NCBI RefSeq assembly: GCF_014842025.1
Contig: NZ_JACYUY010000034.1
Span: 1-45,934, forward strand
Source: Massilia sp. CFBP 13721
GTDB lineage: Bacteria; Pseudomonadota; Gammaproteobacteria; Burkholderiales; Burkholderiaceae_D
Direction of reading: 5' to 3'
Length of the DNA stretch: 45,934 nucleotides
Below are positions 16,514-25,050 of the stretch, in pieces. The first letter of the stretch is position 1; each line of letters starts with the position of its first letter. Made by a program: the position numbers and the translations under genes. The notes under the pieces are model-generated. The model saw only the letters and a list, made by a program, of their open reading frames with translations. It searched no databases and had not been told where the DNA came from.

Positions 16514-17872
16514 TTACTTTTGCAGCAGGTTATTCACCGGCACCAGGTCCGCTTCGCGCAGCGAGCCGGACGCGGCCTTTAAACGCAGGCCGTTCAGGAT
16601 CGTGTTGTAGCGGGCGCGCGCCAGGTCGGTGCGGGTCGAGTACAGCTGGCGCTGGGCATTCAGGACGTCGATGTTGATGCGCACGCCGACCTGGTAACCG
16701 AGCTTGTTCGACTCCAGCGCCGACTGGCTCGACACTTCGGCTGCCTGCAGCGCCTTGACTTGCGCCAGGCCGCTGTTCACGCCAAGGAAGGCCTGGCGTG
16801 CCTGCAGGGCGGCATTGCGGCGCGTGGTCTCGAGGTCGTTGCGCGCCCGGTCTTCCAGCGCGATGGCTTCGCGCACGCGGCTGGTGACGGCAAAGCCGCT
16901 AAAGATCGGCACCGTCCATTGCACGCCGATGGCATTGCCGCGCGAGTCGCCCGACGCGCCCGCGACGCGGCCGTTGACGTCGCGGCGGGTAGAGCTGGCC
17001 ACCAGGTCGAGCGTCGGCAGGTGGCCGGCGCGGTTTTTCGAGATGTCGCGCTTGGCCGACTCGAGCGACAGCTGCGACACCGTCACACCGTAGTTCTGGT
17101 TCTCGGCCGACGACACCCAGGGGTCGACGTTGGCCGGCTGCGGCGGCGCCAGCGTGACACCGCTCTGCAGCGGCGCCAGCGTGCCCGGCTCGGCGCCGAT
17201 AATCATCTGCAGCATCGTGCGGCGGTTTTCCAGCTCGTTCACGGCCGCGAACTCCTGCGCCACCACCAGGTCGTAGGCCGCCTGCGCCTCATGGGTGTCG
17301 GTGATAGTCTGGGTGCCGACCTCGAAGTTGCGCTTGGCCGAGGCCAGCTGCTCGGTCACGGCGCTTTTCTGGGCGCGCGTCGATTCCAGCGTGTCCTGGG
17401 CCGACAACACGTCGAAATAGGCTTGCGCCACGCGCGTGATCAGGTCTTGCTGGGCCTGCGCGAACTGGGCTTCGGCGATCGCCTGGGCCAGCTTGCTTTG
17501 TTCATAGGTCTGCCAGCGGTCCCAGCGGAACAGCGGCTGGCTCAGCGCCAGCGTGTAGTCGTTGGTGCGCAGGTTCGAGCCGCTGGCGCCGACCACGGTC
17601 GGCACACCGCCCACGACGACCGTCTGGCCTTCGTTGAACGGCGAGAAATCGCTGTTGTTCTTGGTGATCGCGCCCGACAGGCCGACCGTCGGCAGCAGCC
17701 CCGCCCTCCCCTGGGTGATACGCTCGCGTCCCGCCGCGAGCGAAGCACGCGCGCTGGCATAGGTGGCGTCGTTGGCCAGGGCCTGCTGGTACACCTGGAT
17801 CAGGTCGATCGCGTGCGCATTGAGCGACACGAAGGCGCTGGCCAGCAGCACGGCGATGAGGGGTTTCTGCAT
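16514..17872 (-). CDS. tolC: TolC-family outer membrane channel
   Basis: A 452-residue outer membrane efflux protein, with a Sec signal peptide (cleavage after LNAHA near residue 21) and two tandem OEP-type repeats, each with long alpha-helical barrel segments. The first mature stretch, IDLIQVYQQALANDATYASARA, shows the family's opening pattern in its LIQVYQQAL part. TolC trimers serve as the exit duct for type I secretion and RND/MFS pumps. Start at 17872 (MQKPLIAV) has GGAGA and a proper signal peptide. It lies 40 bp after the rhodanese gene on the same strand; the order pcm-like, rhodanese, tolC is common in betaproteobacteria, so one transcript is likely. No pump gene is adjacent. Confidence 0.92.
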   Translation of the reverse strand: MQKPLIAVLLASAFVSLNAHAIDLIQVYQQALANDATYASARASLAAGRERITQGRAGLLPTVGLSGAITKNNSDFSPFNEGQTVVVGGVPTVVGASGSNLRTNDYTLALSQPLFRWDRWQTYEQSKLAQAIAEAQFAQAQQDLITRVAQAYFDVLSAQDTLESTRAQKSAVTEQLASAKRNFEVGTQTITDTHEAQAAYDLVVAQEFAAVNELENRRTMLQMIIGAEPGTLAPLQSGVTLAPPQPANVDPWVSSAENQNYGVTVSQLSLESAKRDISKNRAGHLPTLDLVASSTRRDVNGRVAGASGDSRGNAIGVQWTVPIFSGFAVTSRVREAIALEDRARNDLETTRRNAALQARQAFLGVNSGLAQVKALQAAEVSSQSALESNKLGYQVGVRINIDVLNAQRQLYSTRTDLARARYNTILNGLRLKAASGSLREADLVPVNNLLQK

Positions 17873-17912
17873 TGCGGTCTCCGTCGGAGTCATCAAAAGT
17901 TGAGGAATGAGG

Positions 17913-18236
17913 TCAATACTTCGGCATCGCCGGATCGACCTGCAAGGCCCAGGCGTGTATTCCGCCCGTTAAATTCGTTACGTTCTCGAACCCGTTGCGT
18001 TCGAGGAAAGCGGCTACCTGCATGCTGCGCGCACCGTGGTGGCAGATGCAGACGATGTCCCGGTCGTCCGGCAATTCGCCGGCGCGGATCGGTACCAGGT
18101 GCATCGGGATCTGGGTCGAGCCGGCGATGTGGCAGGTCTCGAATTCCCAGTTCTCGCGCACGTCGAGCAGGAGCGGCTGCGGCCTGGCCTGGTCAGCCAG
18201 GCGTTCGGCCAGCTCGGGCGCGGTCATGTGTTGCAT
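17913..18236 (-). CDS. Rhodanese-domain sulfurtransferase
   Basis: A 107-residue single-domain rhodanese. The active-site loop is CHHGARS with the catalytic Cys65, and LLLDVRENWEF near residues 22-32 is the usual N-terminal signature. The six-residue loop fits sulphur rather than phosphate substrates; the sulphur acceptor is unknown. It starts 12 bases after the pcm-like gene stop, so the pair is co-transcribed. ATG at 18236 is used; a second ATG three codons later is possible. Confidence 0.9.
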   Translation of the reverse strand: MQHMTAPELAERLADQARPQPLLLDVRENWEFETCHIAGSTQIPMHLVPIRAGELPDDRDIVCICHHGARSMQVAAFLERNGFENVTNLTGGIHAWALQVDPAMPKY

Positions 18237-18248
18237 CGCGCGTCCCGA

Positions 18249-18902
18249 TCAGAAGGTGAAACGCGACACGGCCGGGGCGCCCGACAGCATCTTGACGTTG
18301 GTCTCGAATACCGTGACAGTCTCGTAGGCGGCATCGGACACGCGCGTCACCAGCACGCACTGCATGGCCGGCGCGTTACCGATGATGGCGGCGATGCGGC
18401 CGCCGACCTTCAACTGCTTCAGGAAGGCTTCCGGCATGTTTTCCAGGGCGCCCGAAATCACGATCACGTCGTAGGGGGCGTCCTTTTCCCAGCCGCTGGC
18501 GCCATTGCCTTCGACTACGGTGACGTTCTGGATGCCGGCGCGGGCGATGTTCTGTTCGGCCAGGGCCTTGATTTCCGGCGAGATCTCGACCGTGGTCACG
18601 TGACGCGCTTTATGCGCCATCAGCGCGGCCATGTAGCCCGAGCCGGCGCCGATTTCCAGCACGTTCTCGTGTTTTTGAATCTTCAATTCCTGCAGGATGC
18701 GCGCTTCGATCTTCGGATTAAACATCGCTTCGCCGCCCGGCAGCGGGATTTCCACGTCGGCGAACGCCAGGTTCTGATAGGACTGCGGCACGAACTGTTC
18801 GCGCTTGACCACATGCAGCAGGTCGAGCACGTCCTGGTCCAGCACGTTCCACGGACGGATCTGCTGTTCGATCATGTTAAAGCGGGCTTGTTCGATATTC
18901 AT
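18249..18902 (-). CDS. Protein-L-isoaspartate O-methyltransferase family protein
   Basis: A 217-residue SAM-dependent methyltransferase of the PCMT family. The SAM motif I is VLEIGAGSGY near residues 86-95, preceded by the IEARILQEL segment. The N-terminus, ARFNMIEQQIRPW, is typical of the betaproteobacterial PCMT-like proteins found upstream of rhodanese and tolC. True Pcm enzymes repair isoaspartyl residues; members of this clade have diverged around the substrate-binding Ser/Thr region, so isoaspartate repair is not certain. First gene of the three-gene group. A GATAAAAT segment about 30 bases upstream of the ATG may be the -10 box. Confidence 0.85.
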   Translation of the reverse strand: MNIEQARFNMIEQQIRPWNVLDQDVLDLLHVVKREQFVPQSYQNLAFADVEIPLPGGEAMFNPKIEARILQELKIQKHENVLEIGAGSGYMAALMAHKARHVTTVEISPEIKALAEQNIARAGIQNVTVVEGNGASGWEKDAPYDVIVISGALENMPEAFLKQLKVGGRIAAIIGNAPAMQCVLVTRVSDAAYETVTVFETNVKMLSGAPAVSRFTF

Positions 18903-19072
18903 CTCAATACTCGGTGGAAAGGAAATAATCCGATATTTTATCGTTGAACTGCCATTGAGCGTGCATCTTATCGGGATGCCATTACGATCGCGTTAAATTG
19001 CGACAGTCTGCAGTTTGGGAGGGGTGAACGCCGGGAATCCGGCGCCATACCGATGAGGCGCGCCGGCGCCCG

Positions 19073-19735
19073 CTATGCGCCGGCTTGCGCAGCCTTGCAG
19101 TCCGGCGGCAGCAGGCCGTAGAGGGCCATGTCGAGGAAACTGGCGAGAAAGGCTTGCGGTTCGAGGTCGCCCCGTTCGCAGGGACCGACCGAGTGTTTCC
19201 AGGTGACGAGCATGAGCATCGGCGCCATCAGCACCTGCGTCATCTGGGTGACGTCGATCTGGCGGAACTCGCCGCGCGTGATGCCGCGCTCGAGCATGCT
19301 GGAAATCATGCGCGTGCCGCGGTTGATGACCTCGATCTGATAAAACTTGGCCAGTTCCGGGAAATTACCGGCTTCGGCCATGACGAGCTTGATGATGCCG
19401 GAGGCCTTGCTGGCGCCGATCCGGTCCCACCAGTCCATCAACACCTTGCGCAGCAGGTCGGCGCTGTGGCCTTCGAATTCGGCGACCGAGGATTCGGCCG
19501 CGCCGATGACGGGCACGATGCTGTTGCGCACGACGGCTTTGAAGAGCTCTTCCTTGTTCTCGAAATACAGGTACAAGGTGCCTTTCGACACGCCGGCGCG
19601 ACGCGCCACGTCTTCCAGCCGGGTCGAGGCGAAACCGCGCTCGACGAACAGGTCGATCGCGGCCGCCAGCAGTTCATGCGGACGAGCATCCTTGCGGCGC
19701 TCCCAGCGCGGCTTGGTGTCAAAGGAACATTCCAT
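19073..19735 (-). CDS. TetR/AcrR-family transcriptional regulator
   Basis: A regulator of 220 residues. The N-terminal helix-turn-helix spans about residues 15-60, with STRLEDVARRAGVSKGTLYLYF as its core in which VARRAGVSKGTLYLYFENK is the recognition part. The C-terminal ligand-binding domain is alpha-helical and resembles the group that controls RND pumps or fatty-acid genes. Start at 19735 is chosen because the promoter at 19769-19797 would place the transcript start near 19762, leaving too short a leader for the ATG at 19753. A 12-bp palindrome between the -35 and -10 boxes suggests self-repression. The SDR gene lies upstream, same strand, 97 bp away, and is a candidate target. Confidence 0.9.
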   Translation of the reverse strand: MECSFDTKPRWERRKDARPHELLAAAIDLFVERGFASTRLEDVARRAGVSKGTLYLYFENKEELFKAVVRNSIVPVIGAAESSVAEFEGHSADLLRKVLMDWWDRIGASKASGIIKLVMAEAGNFPELAKFYQIEVINRGTRMISSMLERGITRGEFRQIDVTQMTQVLMAPMLMLVTWKHSVGPCERGDLEPQAFLASFLDMALYGLLPPDCKAAQAGA

Positions 19736-19768
19736 GCTTCTGCCCGACAACATACCATTAAGTCATCG

Positions 19769-19797
19769 AATATAGACCCGAGCTCGGGGGTAGTCAA
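19769..19797 (-). promoter_or_regulatory. Sigma-70 promoter with embedded palindromic operator
   Basis: TTGACT (19792-19797) and TATATT (19769-19774) stand 17 bases apart on the minus strand, close to the consensus. Inside the spacer is the perfect 12-bp palindrome CCCGAGCTCGGG (19777-19788). This is the natural place for the TetR-family product to bind. Confidence 0.75.
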
Positions 19798-19849
19798 GCA
19801 CGCTGCATGTCGACACCCGCGCACATCGTGTTCCGGTATCGACAAGCGC

Positions 19850-20746
19850 TCAGGGCGCCTTGCCGCCGTACCCGTAGATACGCCCGCTCGAGCCGGGCTT
19901 GAACAGGGTGCCGGCCGGATCGCGTGGGGCTGCATCCGTTTGCTGGCGCGGCGCCTGGAATACGGACAGCACGTCGACCACACCTGGCAGCAGCTTTTCC
20001 ATGGCCACGTCGAAACTGGCGACGGCGCCGACTTTCAGGCTGCGCGTCGGCGTGGTGGCCGCCTGCAGGATGGCGTCGGCGACCTGGTGCGGGTCGAGGC
20101 GCGGCGCCGGCAACTTCGGTTCGTGCGGCAGGTAATTACGCGCATGCTGGGGCAGCGGTGTGTCGACCGCGGTCGGTTCGATCAGGGCAATCGAGACCGG
20201 CGCGCCATCCATGTGTTCGATTTCGATGCGCAGCGCATCCGTGAATCCTTTGACGGCATGCTTGCTGGCCGAATACATGCCCTGCAGGGGAATCGCCAGT
20301 TCCGACGCCTCGCTGCCGACATTCACCAGCGCGCCGCCCGTCATGCGCAGGTGCGGCAGCGCCGCCAGCGAACCGTTGACCATGCCCCAGAAATTGATGT
20401 CGAACAGGCGCCGGCTGTCGGCTTCGGTGACTTCGTCCAGCCGGCCGTAGATCGTGCTCCCAGCACAATTGACCCAAGTATCGATGCGGCCGAAATGGGC
20501 GATGGCCCGGCGCGCCACCTCATCCACCTGGGCGCGGTCGGACACGTCGGCCACCACGTGGATGGCCGCATGGCCGCCGGTGGCCAAGCCGTCGGCGATG
20601 GCTTCCAGCACATCGCCGCTGCGCGCCACCAGCACCAGCGTCGCCCCGCGCTGGGCCGCGTCCTGGGCCGTGGCCAGGCCGATGCCGCTGGAGGCGCCGG
20701 TAATGACGATGACTTGCTGGTCGAGTGGCTTGAGCGAACTTGCCAT
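19850..20746 (-). CDS. Short-chain dehydrogenase/reductase
   Basis: A 298-residue NAD(P)-dependent SDR of the classical type. The cofactor motif TGASSGIG is at residues 16-23. The catalytic Ser lies in NVGSEASE and the Tyr/Lys pair in YSASK. The C-terminal extension of about 50 residues is longer than in minimal SDRs and is predicted to be loosely ordered. Start at 20746 has GGAG eight bases ahead; a longer frame exists but has no support. Substrate is not evident. It precedes the TetR regulator and diverges from a cysteine-cluster gene. Confidence 0.9.
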   Translation of the reverse strand: MASSLKPLDQQVIVITGASSGIGLATAQDAAQRGATLVLVARSGDVLEAIADGLATGGHAAIHVVADVSDRAQVDEVARRAIAHFGRIDTWVNCAGSTIYGRLDEVTEADSRRLFDINFWGMVNGSLAALPHLRMTGGALVNVGSEASELAIPLQGMYSASKHAVKGFTDALRIEIEHMDGAPVSIALIEPTAVDTPLPQHARNYLPHEPKLPAPRLDPHQVADAILQAATTPTRSLKVGAVASFDVAMEKLLPGVVDVLSVFQAPRQQTDAAPRDPAGTLFKPGSSGRIYGYGGKAP

Positions 20747-20870
20747 TGTAAAAACTCCAGTAGTTGACGAGTGCGCCAACCTTAGCAGGATCGATTCGGG
20801 GGCAGCGCCCGCCTGTTGGCCGGGCTTCGGGCGCGTTATACTGTGCGGTCCTTTTTCCTCCCCCTACCCG

Positions 20871-21128
20871 ATGAATTGCCGCGACCATTGCGGTGCCTGC
20901 TGCACCGCGCCCTCGATTACCAGTCCGATTCCCGGCATGCCCAACGGCAAGCCGGCTGGCGTGCGTTGCGTGCAGCTCGACGACGACAACCGCTGCCGCG
21001 TGTTCGGCAAGCCCGAGCGGCCGGCGTTTTGCGGGGGCTTGCAGCCGTCGATCGAGATGTGCGGGGATGATCGCGGGCAGGCGATGATCTGGCTGGAGGA
21101 ATTGGAACGGGCGACGGCGCCGGACTAA
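20871..21128 (+). CDS. YkgJ-like cysteine-cluster protein
   Basis: An 85-residue protein with cysteines at 3, 7, 10, 11, 33, 42, 54 and 64; the beginning MNCRDHCGACC is typical of the YkgJ/UPF0153 zinc- or iron-binding family. Members are short cytosolic proteins of unknown role. TATACT at 20837-20842 could be the -10 box. Transcribed away from the SDR gene. The downstream 240 bp hold three perfect palindromes. Confidence 0.85.
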   Translation: MNCRDHCGACCTAPSITSPIPGMPNGKPAGVRCVQLDDDNRCRVFGKPERPAFCGGLQPSIEMCGDDRGQAMIWLEELERATAPD

Positions 21129-21184
21129 GTTGTGCTGGCGGACGTGGGCTGTTGCCTGGTGATGTGCCTGGTGTCTTCAATCAC

Positions 21185-21312
21185 GGTGGGCATGCCCACC
21201 CTACGGATGAGGCTGCGGGTCCGGACAGCGGCGTCTCGTGTACGGTGGGCATGCCCACCCTACGAGGATGTGGTTCGGACTGCGGCGTCTCCGTAGGGTG
21301 GGCATGCCCACC
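21185..21312. repeat. Three copies of a 16-bp perfect palindrome
   Basis: GGTGGGCATGCCCACC occurs at 21185-21200, 21244-21259 and 21297-21312. The first two are followed by CTACG, the third is preceded by CGTAG, so the third is inverted relative to the others by its flanks. They belong to the same GTAGGGTGG family as the paired elements. The surrounding 21129-21374 stretch holds no credible gene. Confidence 0.8.
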
Positions 21313-21374
21313 GGAATTCAACCTACCGATAACCCGGCAGGCAACAACCCCGCGTCAAAAAGCAAACCGCACCC

Positions 21375-21581
21375 TTATTTCTCACCCTCATCCTGCGGCA
21401 GCACCAGCCCGCGCACCTTCGTCCGCTTCTTCTTTTTCACCGTCGTCGAGATCTCCTGCCCCGGCTTGATGGCGGGCGGCGGCGCCACTGGCAAGGGAAA
21501 GCCGAGGAACACCATGATCAATAAAATCGGCAGCAGCAAATAAAACAGGGGCCGGCGCCAGTTGAGTTTTTGTTTCAGCAT
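21375..21581 (-). CDS. Small single-pass membrane protein, hypothetical
   Basis: A 68-residue protein with a basic N-terminus, one hydrophobic segment (about residues 12-30, PLFYLLLPILLIMVFLGF), a Pro-rich stretch and a Lys-rich segment KKKKRTK before an acidic tail. The orientation would place the Lys-rich tail outside or inside depending on topology; the N-terminal RR near residue 9 favours N-in. ATG at 21581 is chosen; a TTG two codons upstream is the alternative, and neither has a clear ribosome site. No family is recognised. Confidence 0.5.
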   Translation of the reverse strand: MLKQKLNWRRPLFYLLLPILLIMVFLGFPLPVAPPPAIKPGQEISTTVKKKKRTKVRGLVLPQDEGEK

Positions 21582-21646
21582 TGCCAATAGATGCGTATTG
21601 ACAATGCGCGTTCAAGTGGCGCGCGCCTGTTTATTCGGTATGTACG

Positions 21647-22063
21647 TCAGGCGGCGCGCTGATGGCCGCCGCGCTTCTTCTGCTGCACATGGGCGAATAG
21701 GGTGCCCAGCGTCATGCGTTCGTCCCAGATATCGGCCAGCGCCACGTCGTAGCGGTTGCGCAATTCGTTGGCCAGGCGCTCGACTTCCTTCGATTCCGGG
21801 ATCCATTTGGCGGGATTGAGGGCACGATATACGCCCAACAATTGATCGTCGGGACGAAACTTTTGGGTTTCAGTGGCGCGGAAGGAAAATGCGTCGGCGA
21901 ACAGGGCGAGGAATTCGCCGATTTGCCGTTTCGAGGCAGAAGGAAAGGCGCGGCGCCACAGGCGGGCCTGGGAAGTACGTGCACGGAAAGGATTGGGGAT
22001 CTGTCCTATGGCAAGGGCGGACCATGCAACCGCCAGCAAGACCAGGATTGCAACAATACTCAT
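21647..22063 (-). CDS. Hypothetical membrane-anchored protein
   Basis: A 138-residue protein with one N-terminal hydrophobic helix (residues 2-20) followed by a soluble, mostly helical domain containing DDQLLGVYRALNP and LANELRNRYDVALADIWDE. ATG at 22063 puts the helix at the very start as a membrane anchor; a longer frame to 22165 is open but unlikely. It lies 65 bp upstream of the small membrane protein on the same strand and may be co-transcribed with it. The family is not recognised; a conserved hypothetical of Oxalobacteraceae is my best description. Confidence 0.65.
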   Translation of the reverse strand: MSIVAILVLLAVAWSALAIGQIPNPFRARTSQARLWRRAFPSASKRQIGEFLALFADAFSFRATETQKFRPDDQLLGVYRALNPAKWIPESKEVERLANELRNRYDVALADIWDERMTLGTLFAHVQQKKRGGHQRAA

Positions 22064-22321
22064 CGTTGAACGGCAGAGTGAATCATGAACCCAGTCTAGC
22101 ACGCGATTGGCGTCGTGGCGCATTGGCCTTGGATATTGTGCGGACGGCCGATGCGGCCTGAACACGCTGGCAAAACCTCAATATTTCCGCCATAAAATTC
22201 ATTGGCCGCCGCTGCCTGGCTCGACGGTTAGGGCCTTGCTCGTGGTAAGCTTCGACCCCGCGCAATTCTTCCGCGTTCCAATTCGTTCCGCAGTCCGACC
22301 CTACAACAGACAAAGCATTTC

Positions 22322-23167
22322 ATGGATATTCTTCTCGCCATCAAGGCGATCATTATGGGCCTGGTCGAGGGCTTTACCGAGTTCCTGCCGATCTCGTCCA
22401 CCGGTCACCTGATCCTGGCGGGCAGCCTGCTGAATTTTACGGGCGAGAAAGTCAAAGTCTTCGAGATCGCAATCCAGGCCGGCGCCATGCTGGCCGTGAT
22501 CTGGGAATTCCGCGAGCGCATCGCACGCGTACTGAGCGGCATGTTCACCGAGCGGCGCCAGCAGAAGTTCATCGTCAACGTGGTCGTCGCCTTCCTGCCG
22601 GCCGCCCTGCTCGGCCTGGTGTTCGCCAACGCCATCAAGGCCGAGCTGTTCAAGCCGGTGCCGGTGGCGCTCGCCTTCATCATCGGCGGGCTGGTGATCC
22701 TGTGGGTCGAGCGTCGTCCCAAAGGCGTGCAACAGGGCTTGCCGCATGCTGCACGGGTCGAAACCGTCGACGATATGACTTTATTGGACGCCCTCAAAAT
22801 CGGCTGCGCCCAGGCCTTTGCCCTGATTCCCGGCACCAGCCGTTCAGGCGCCACCATCATCGGCGGCATGCTGTTCGGCCTGTCGCGCAAGGCGGCCACC
22901 GAATTCTCGTTCTTCCTCGCCATTCCGACCCTGCTCGGCGCCACCGCCTATTCGGTCTACAAGGAACGCGCCCTGCTGTCGCTGGCCGACCTGCCGATGT
23001 TCGGCATCGGCGGCCTGTCCGCCTTCATCTCCGCCTTCCTGTGCGTGCGCTGGCTCCTGCGCTACATCAGTTCGCACGACTTCACGATCTTCGCCTGGTA
23101 CCGTATCGTGTTCGGCATCATCGTGCTCGTCACCGCGCATTACGACCTGGTGCACTGGGCGGAATAA
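22322..23167 (+). CDS. uppP: Undecaprenyl-diphosphate phosphatase
   Basis: A 281-residue polytopic membrane enzyme (BacA/UppP) that recycles the cell-wall lipid carrier undecaprenyl diphosphate to the monophosphate. The two signature regions are present: EGFTEFLPISSTGH near residues 17-30 and PGTSRSGATI near 172-181, which carry the catalytic Glu and Ser/Arg. Eight or so hydrophobic segments are visible. Length is normal. The start directly matches the family (MDILLAIKAI). recQ begins 28 bases after its stop on the same strand. Confidence 0.97.
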   Translation: MDILLAIKAIIMGLVEGFTEFLPISSTGHLILAGSLLNFTGEKVKVFEIAIQAGAMLAVIWEFRERIARVLSGMFTERRQQKFIVNVVVAFLPAALLGLVFANAIKAELFKPVPVALAFIIGGLVILWVERRPKGVQQGLPHAARVETVDDMTLLDALKIGCAQAFALIPGTSRSGATIIGGMLFGLSRKAATEFSFFLAIPTLLGATAYSVYKERALLSLADLPMFGIGGLSAFISAFLCVRWLLRYISSHDFTIFAWYRIVFGIIVLVTAHYDLVHWAE

Positions 23168-23195
23168 GCCGGCGGCAATACTTAAACTCCCTATC

Positions 23196-25019
23196 ATGAC
23201 CACCGAACTGGAAGCGCGCGCCCTACACCTGCTGGAAACCGTCTTCGGTTACCCGGCTTTCCGCGGGCAGCAAGCCGACATCGTCAATCACGTCGCCAGC
23301 GGCGGCGACGCCCTCGTGCTGATGCCGACCGGCGGCGGCAAGTCGCTGTGCTACCAGATTCCCGCGCTCCTGCGCGAGGGGGTGGGCGTGGTCATTTCTC
23401 CGCTGATCGCGCTGATGCAGGACCAGGTCGACGCCCTGGAAGAAGTCGGCGTGCGCGCCGCTTTCCTGAATTCGACCCAGACCTTCGAGGAAACCCTGCG
23501 CATCGAGCGCCTGGTGCGCACCGGCGAAATCGACCTCGTTTACGTGGCGCCCGAGCGCTTGATGACGCAGCGCTGCCTCGACCTGTTCCACGATTCGCGC
23601 ATCTCGCTGTTCGCAATCGACGAAGCGCACTGCGTGTCGCAATGGGGGCACGACTTCCGTCCGGAATACATCCGGCTCTCGATCCTGCACGAGCAATTTC
23701 CCACCGTGCCGCGCATCGCGCTCACGGCGACAGCCGACCAGCAGACGCGCGACGAGATCGCGCATCGCCTGCAGCTGGACGACGCCCGCAAATTCGTCTC
23801 GTCCTTCGATCGCCCCAACATCCGCTATTCGATCGTCGAAAAGACCACCGGGCGCAAGCAACTGCTCGACTTCATCAGCACCGAACACCCGGGTGATTCG
23901 GGCATCGTGTATTGCCTGTCGCGCAAAAAGGTCGAGGAAACCGCCGACTTCCTGAACGAGCACGGCATCCGCGCGATGGCCTATCACGCCGGCATGGAGC
24001 ATGCGAAACGCGCCCAGAACCAGGCCAAGTTCTTGCGCGAAGAAAACATCGTGATGGTGGCAACGATCGCCTTCGGCATGGGCATCGACAAGCCGGACGT
24101 GCGTTTCGTCTGCCACCTGGATCTGCCGAAAAGTATCGAGGGCTATTACCAGGAAACGGGCCGCGCCGGCCGCGACGGCGCCCCGGCCAGCGCCTGGATG
24201 GCCTATGGTTTGCAGGACGTGGTGCTGCAGCGGCGCATGATCGACGAGTCGGAAGCCGACGAAACGTTTAAACGCGTGCTGTCGATGAAGCTCGACGCCA
24301 TGCTGGGCTTGTGCGAAACCCTGAGTTGCCGGCGCATGCGCCTGCTCGACTATTTCGGCGAGCGCTCGGGGCCGTGCGGCAATTGCGATACGTGTTTGAT
24401 CCCGCCGGTGAGTTTCGATGCGACCGTGCCGGTGCAAAAACTGTTGTCGACCATCTACCGGGTTGACCAGCGCTTTGCCGCCGGTCACGTGATCGACGTG
24501 CTGCGCGGCGTGCAGACCGACCGCATCAGCCAGTGGCACCACGATTCCTTGTCCGTGTACGGCATCGGCAGGGACATGGGCGAGCAGGAATGGCGCGCGC
24601 TCGTACGCCAGACCATCGCGCTGGGCCTGGTCACGGTCGACCATGAATCCTATAGTTCGCTGAAGCTGACCGACGCCGCGCGTCCGGTACTCAAAGGCGG
24701 GCAAAAGGTGCAGCTGCGCCAGTACCAGAAACCGGTCAAGCCGAAGCGCGCTTTCACCGCGTCCAAAGGCAGCTACGAAGAACTGGAGCTGTCGAAATCC
24801 GAACAAGCCCTGTTCGAGCGCCTGCGTTCCTGGCGCATGGGCGCGGCGCGCACGCATGGCGTGCCGGCGTATGTCGTGTTCCAGGATGCGACGCTGCGCG
24901 AGATCGCCAAGGTCAAACCGACGTCGCTCGATCAATTGCGCGGCGTGACGGGCGTCGGCGAAAAGAAACTGGTTTCCTACGGCGACGACATCGTCGGCAT
25001 CATCAACGACATGCTGTAG
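23196..25019 (+). CDS. recQ: ATP-dependent DNA helicase RecQ
   Basis: A 607-residue 3'-5' helicase. The helicase core holds PTGGGKS (Walker A, 44-50), DEAH in AIDEAHCVSQWGHDF, and motif VI QETGRAGRDG. The zinc-binding segment (CRRMRLLDYFGE then CGNCDTC) and winged-helix RQC region follow, and the last 80 residues form an HRDC domain. Length is typical of E. coli-type RecQ. It acts in recombination and stalled-fork repair. Close behind uppP, but the functions are unrelated; no LexA box was found ahead of it. Confidence 0.97.
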   Translation: MTTELEARALHLLETVFGYPAFRGQQADIVNHVASGGDALVLMPTGGGKSLCYQIPALLREGVGVVISPLIALMQDQVDALEEVGVRAAFLNSTQTFEETLRIERLVRTGEIDLVYVAPERLMTQRCLDLFHDSRISLFAIDEAHCVSQWGHDFRPEYIRLSILHEQFPTVPRIALTATADQQTRDEIAHRLQLDDARKFVSSFDRPNIRYSIVEKTTGRKQLLDFISTEHPGDSGIVYCLSRKKVEETADFLNEHGIRAMAYHAGMEHAKRAQNQAKFLREENIVMVATIAFGMGIDKPDVRFVCHLDLPKSIEGYYQETGRAGRDGAPASAWMAYGLQDVVLQRRMIDESEADETFKRVLSMKLDAMLGLCETLSCRRMRLLDYFGERSGPCGNCDTCLIPPVSFDATVPVQKLLSTIYRVDQRFAAGHVIDVLRGVQTDRISQWHHDSLSVYGIGRDMGEQEWRALVRQTIALGLVTVDHESYSSLKLTDAARPVLKGGQKVQLRQYQKPVKPKRAFTASKGSYEELELSKSEQALFERLRSWRMGAARTHGVPAYVVFQDATLREIAKVKPTSLDQLRGVTGVGEKKLVSYGDDIVGIINDML

Positions 25020-25050
25020 CGCCCTGCGCAGCACTGATTAATTTTATTCC

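Noticed and set aside
21129..21374. CRISPR-like array at the triple palindrome
   Set aside because: Three palindromes of the REP type with unequal spacing (59 and 53 bp) and no cas gene; not a CRISPR.
23223..25034. Open frame of about 600 codons antisense to recQ
   Set aside because: Same effect; recQ has all motifs, while the antisense frame is rich in His/Arg/Ala with no recognisable motif.
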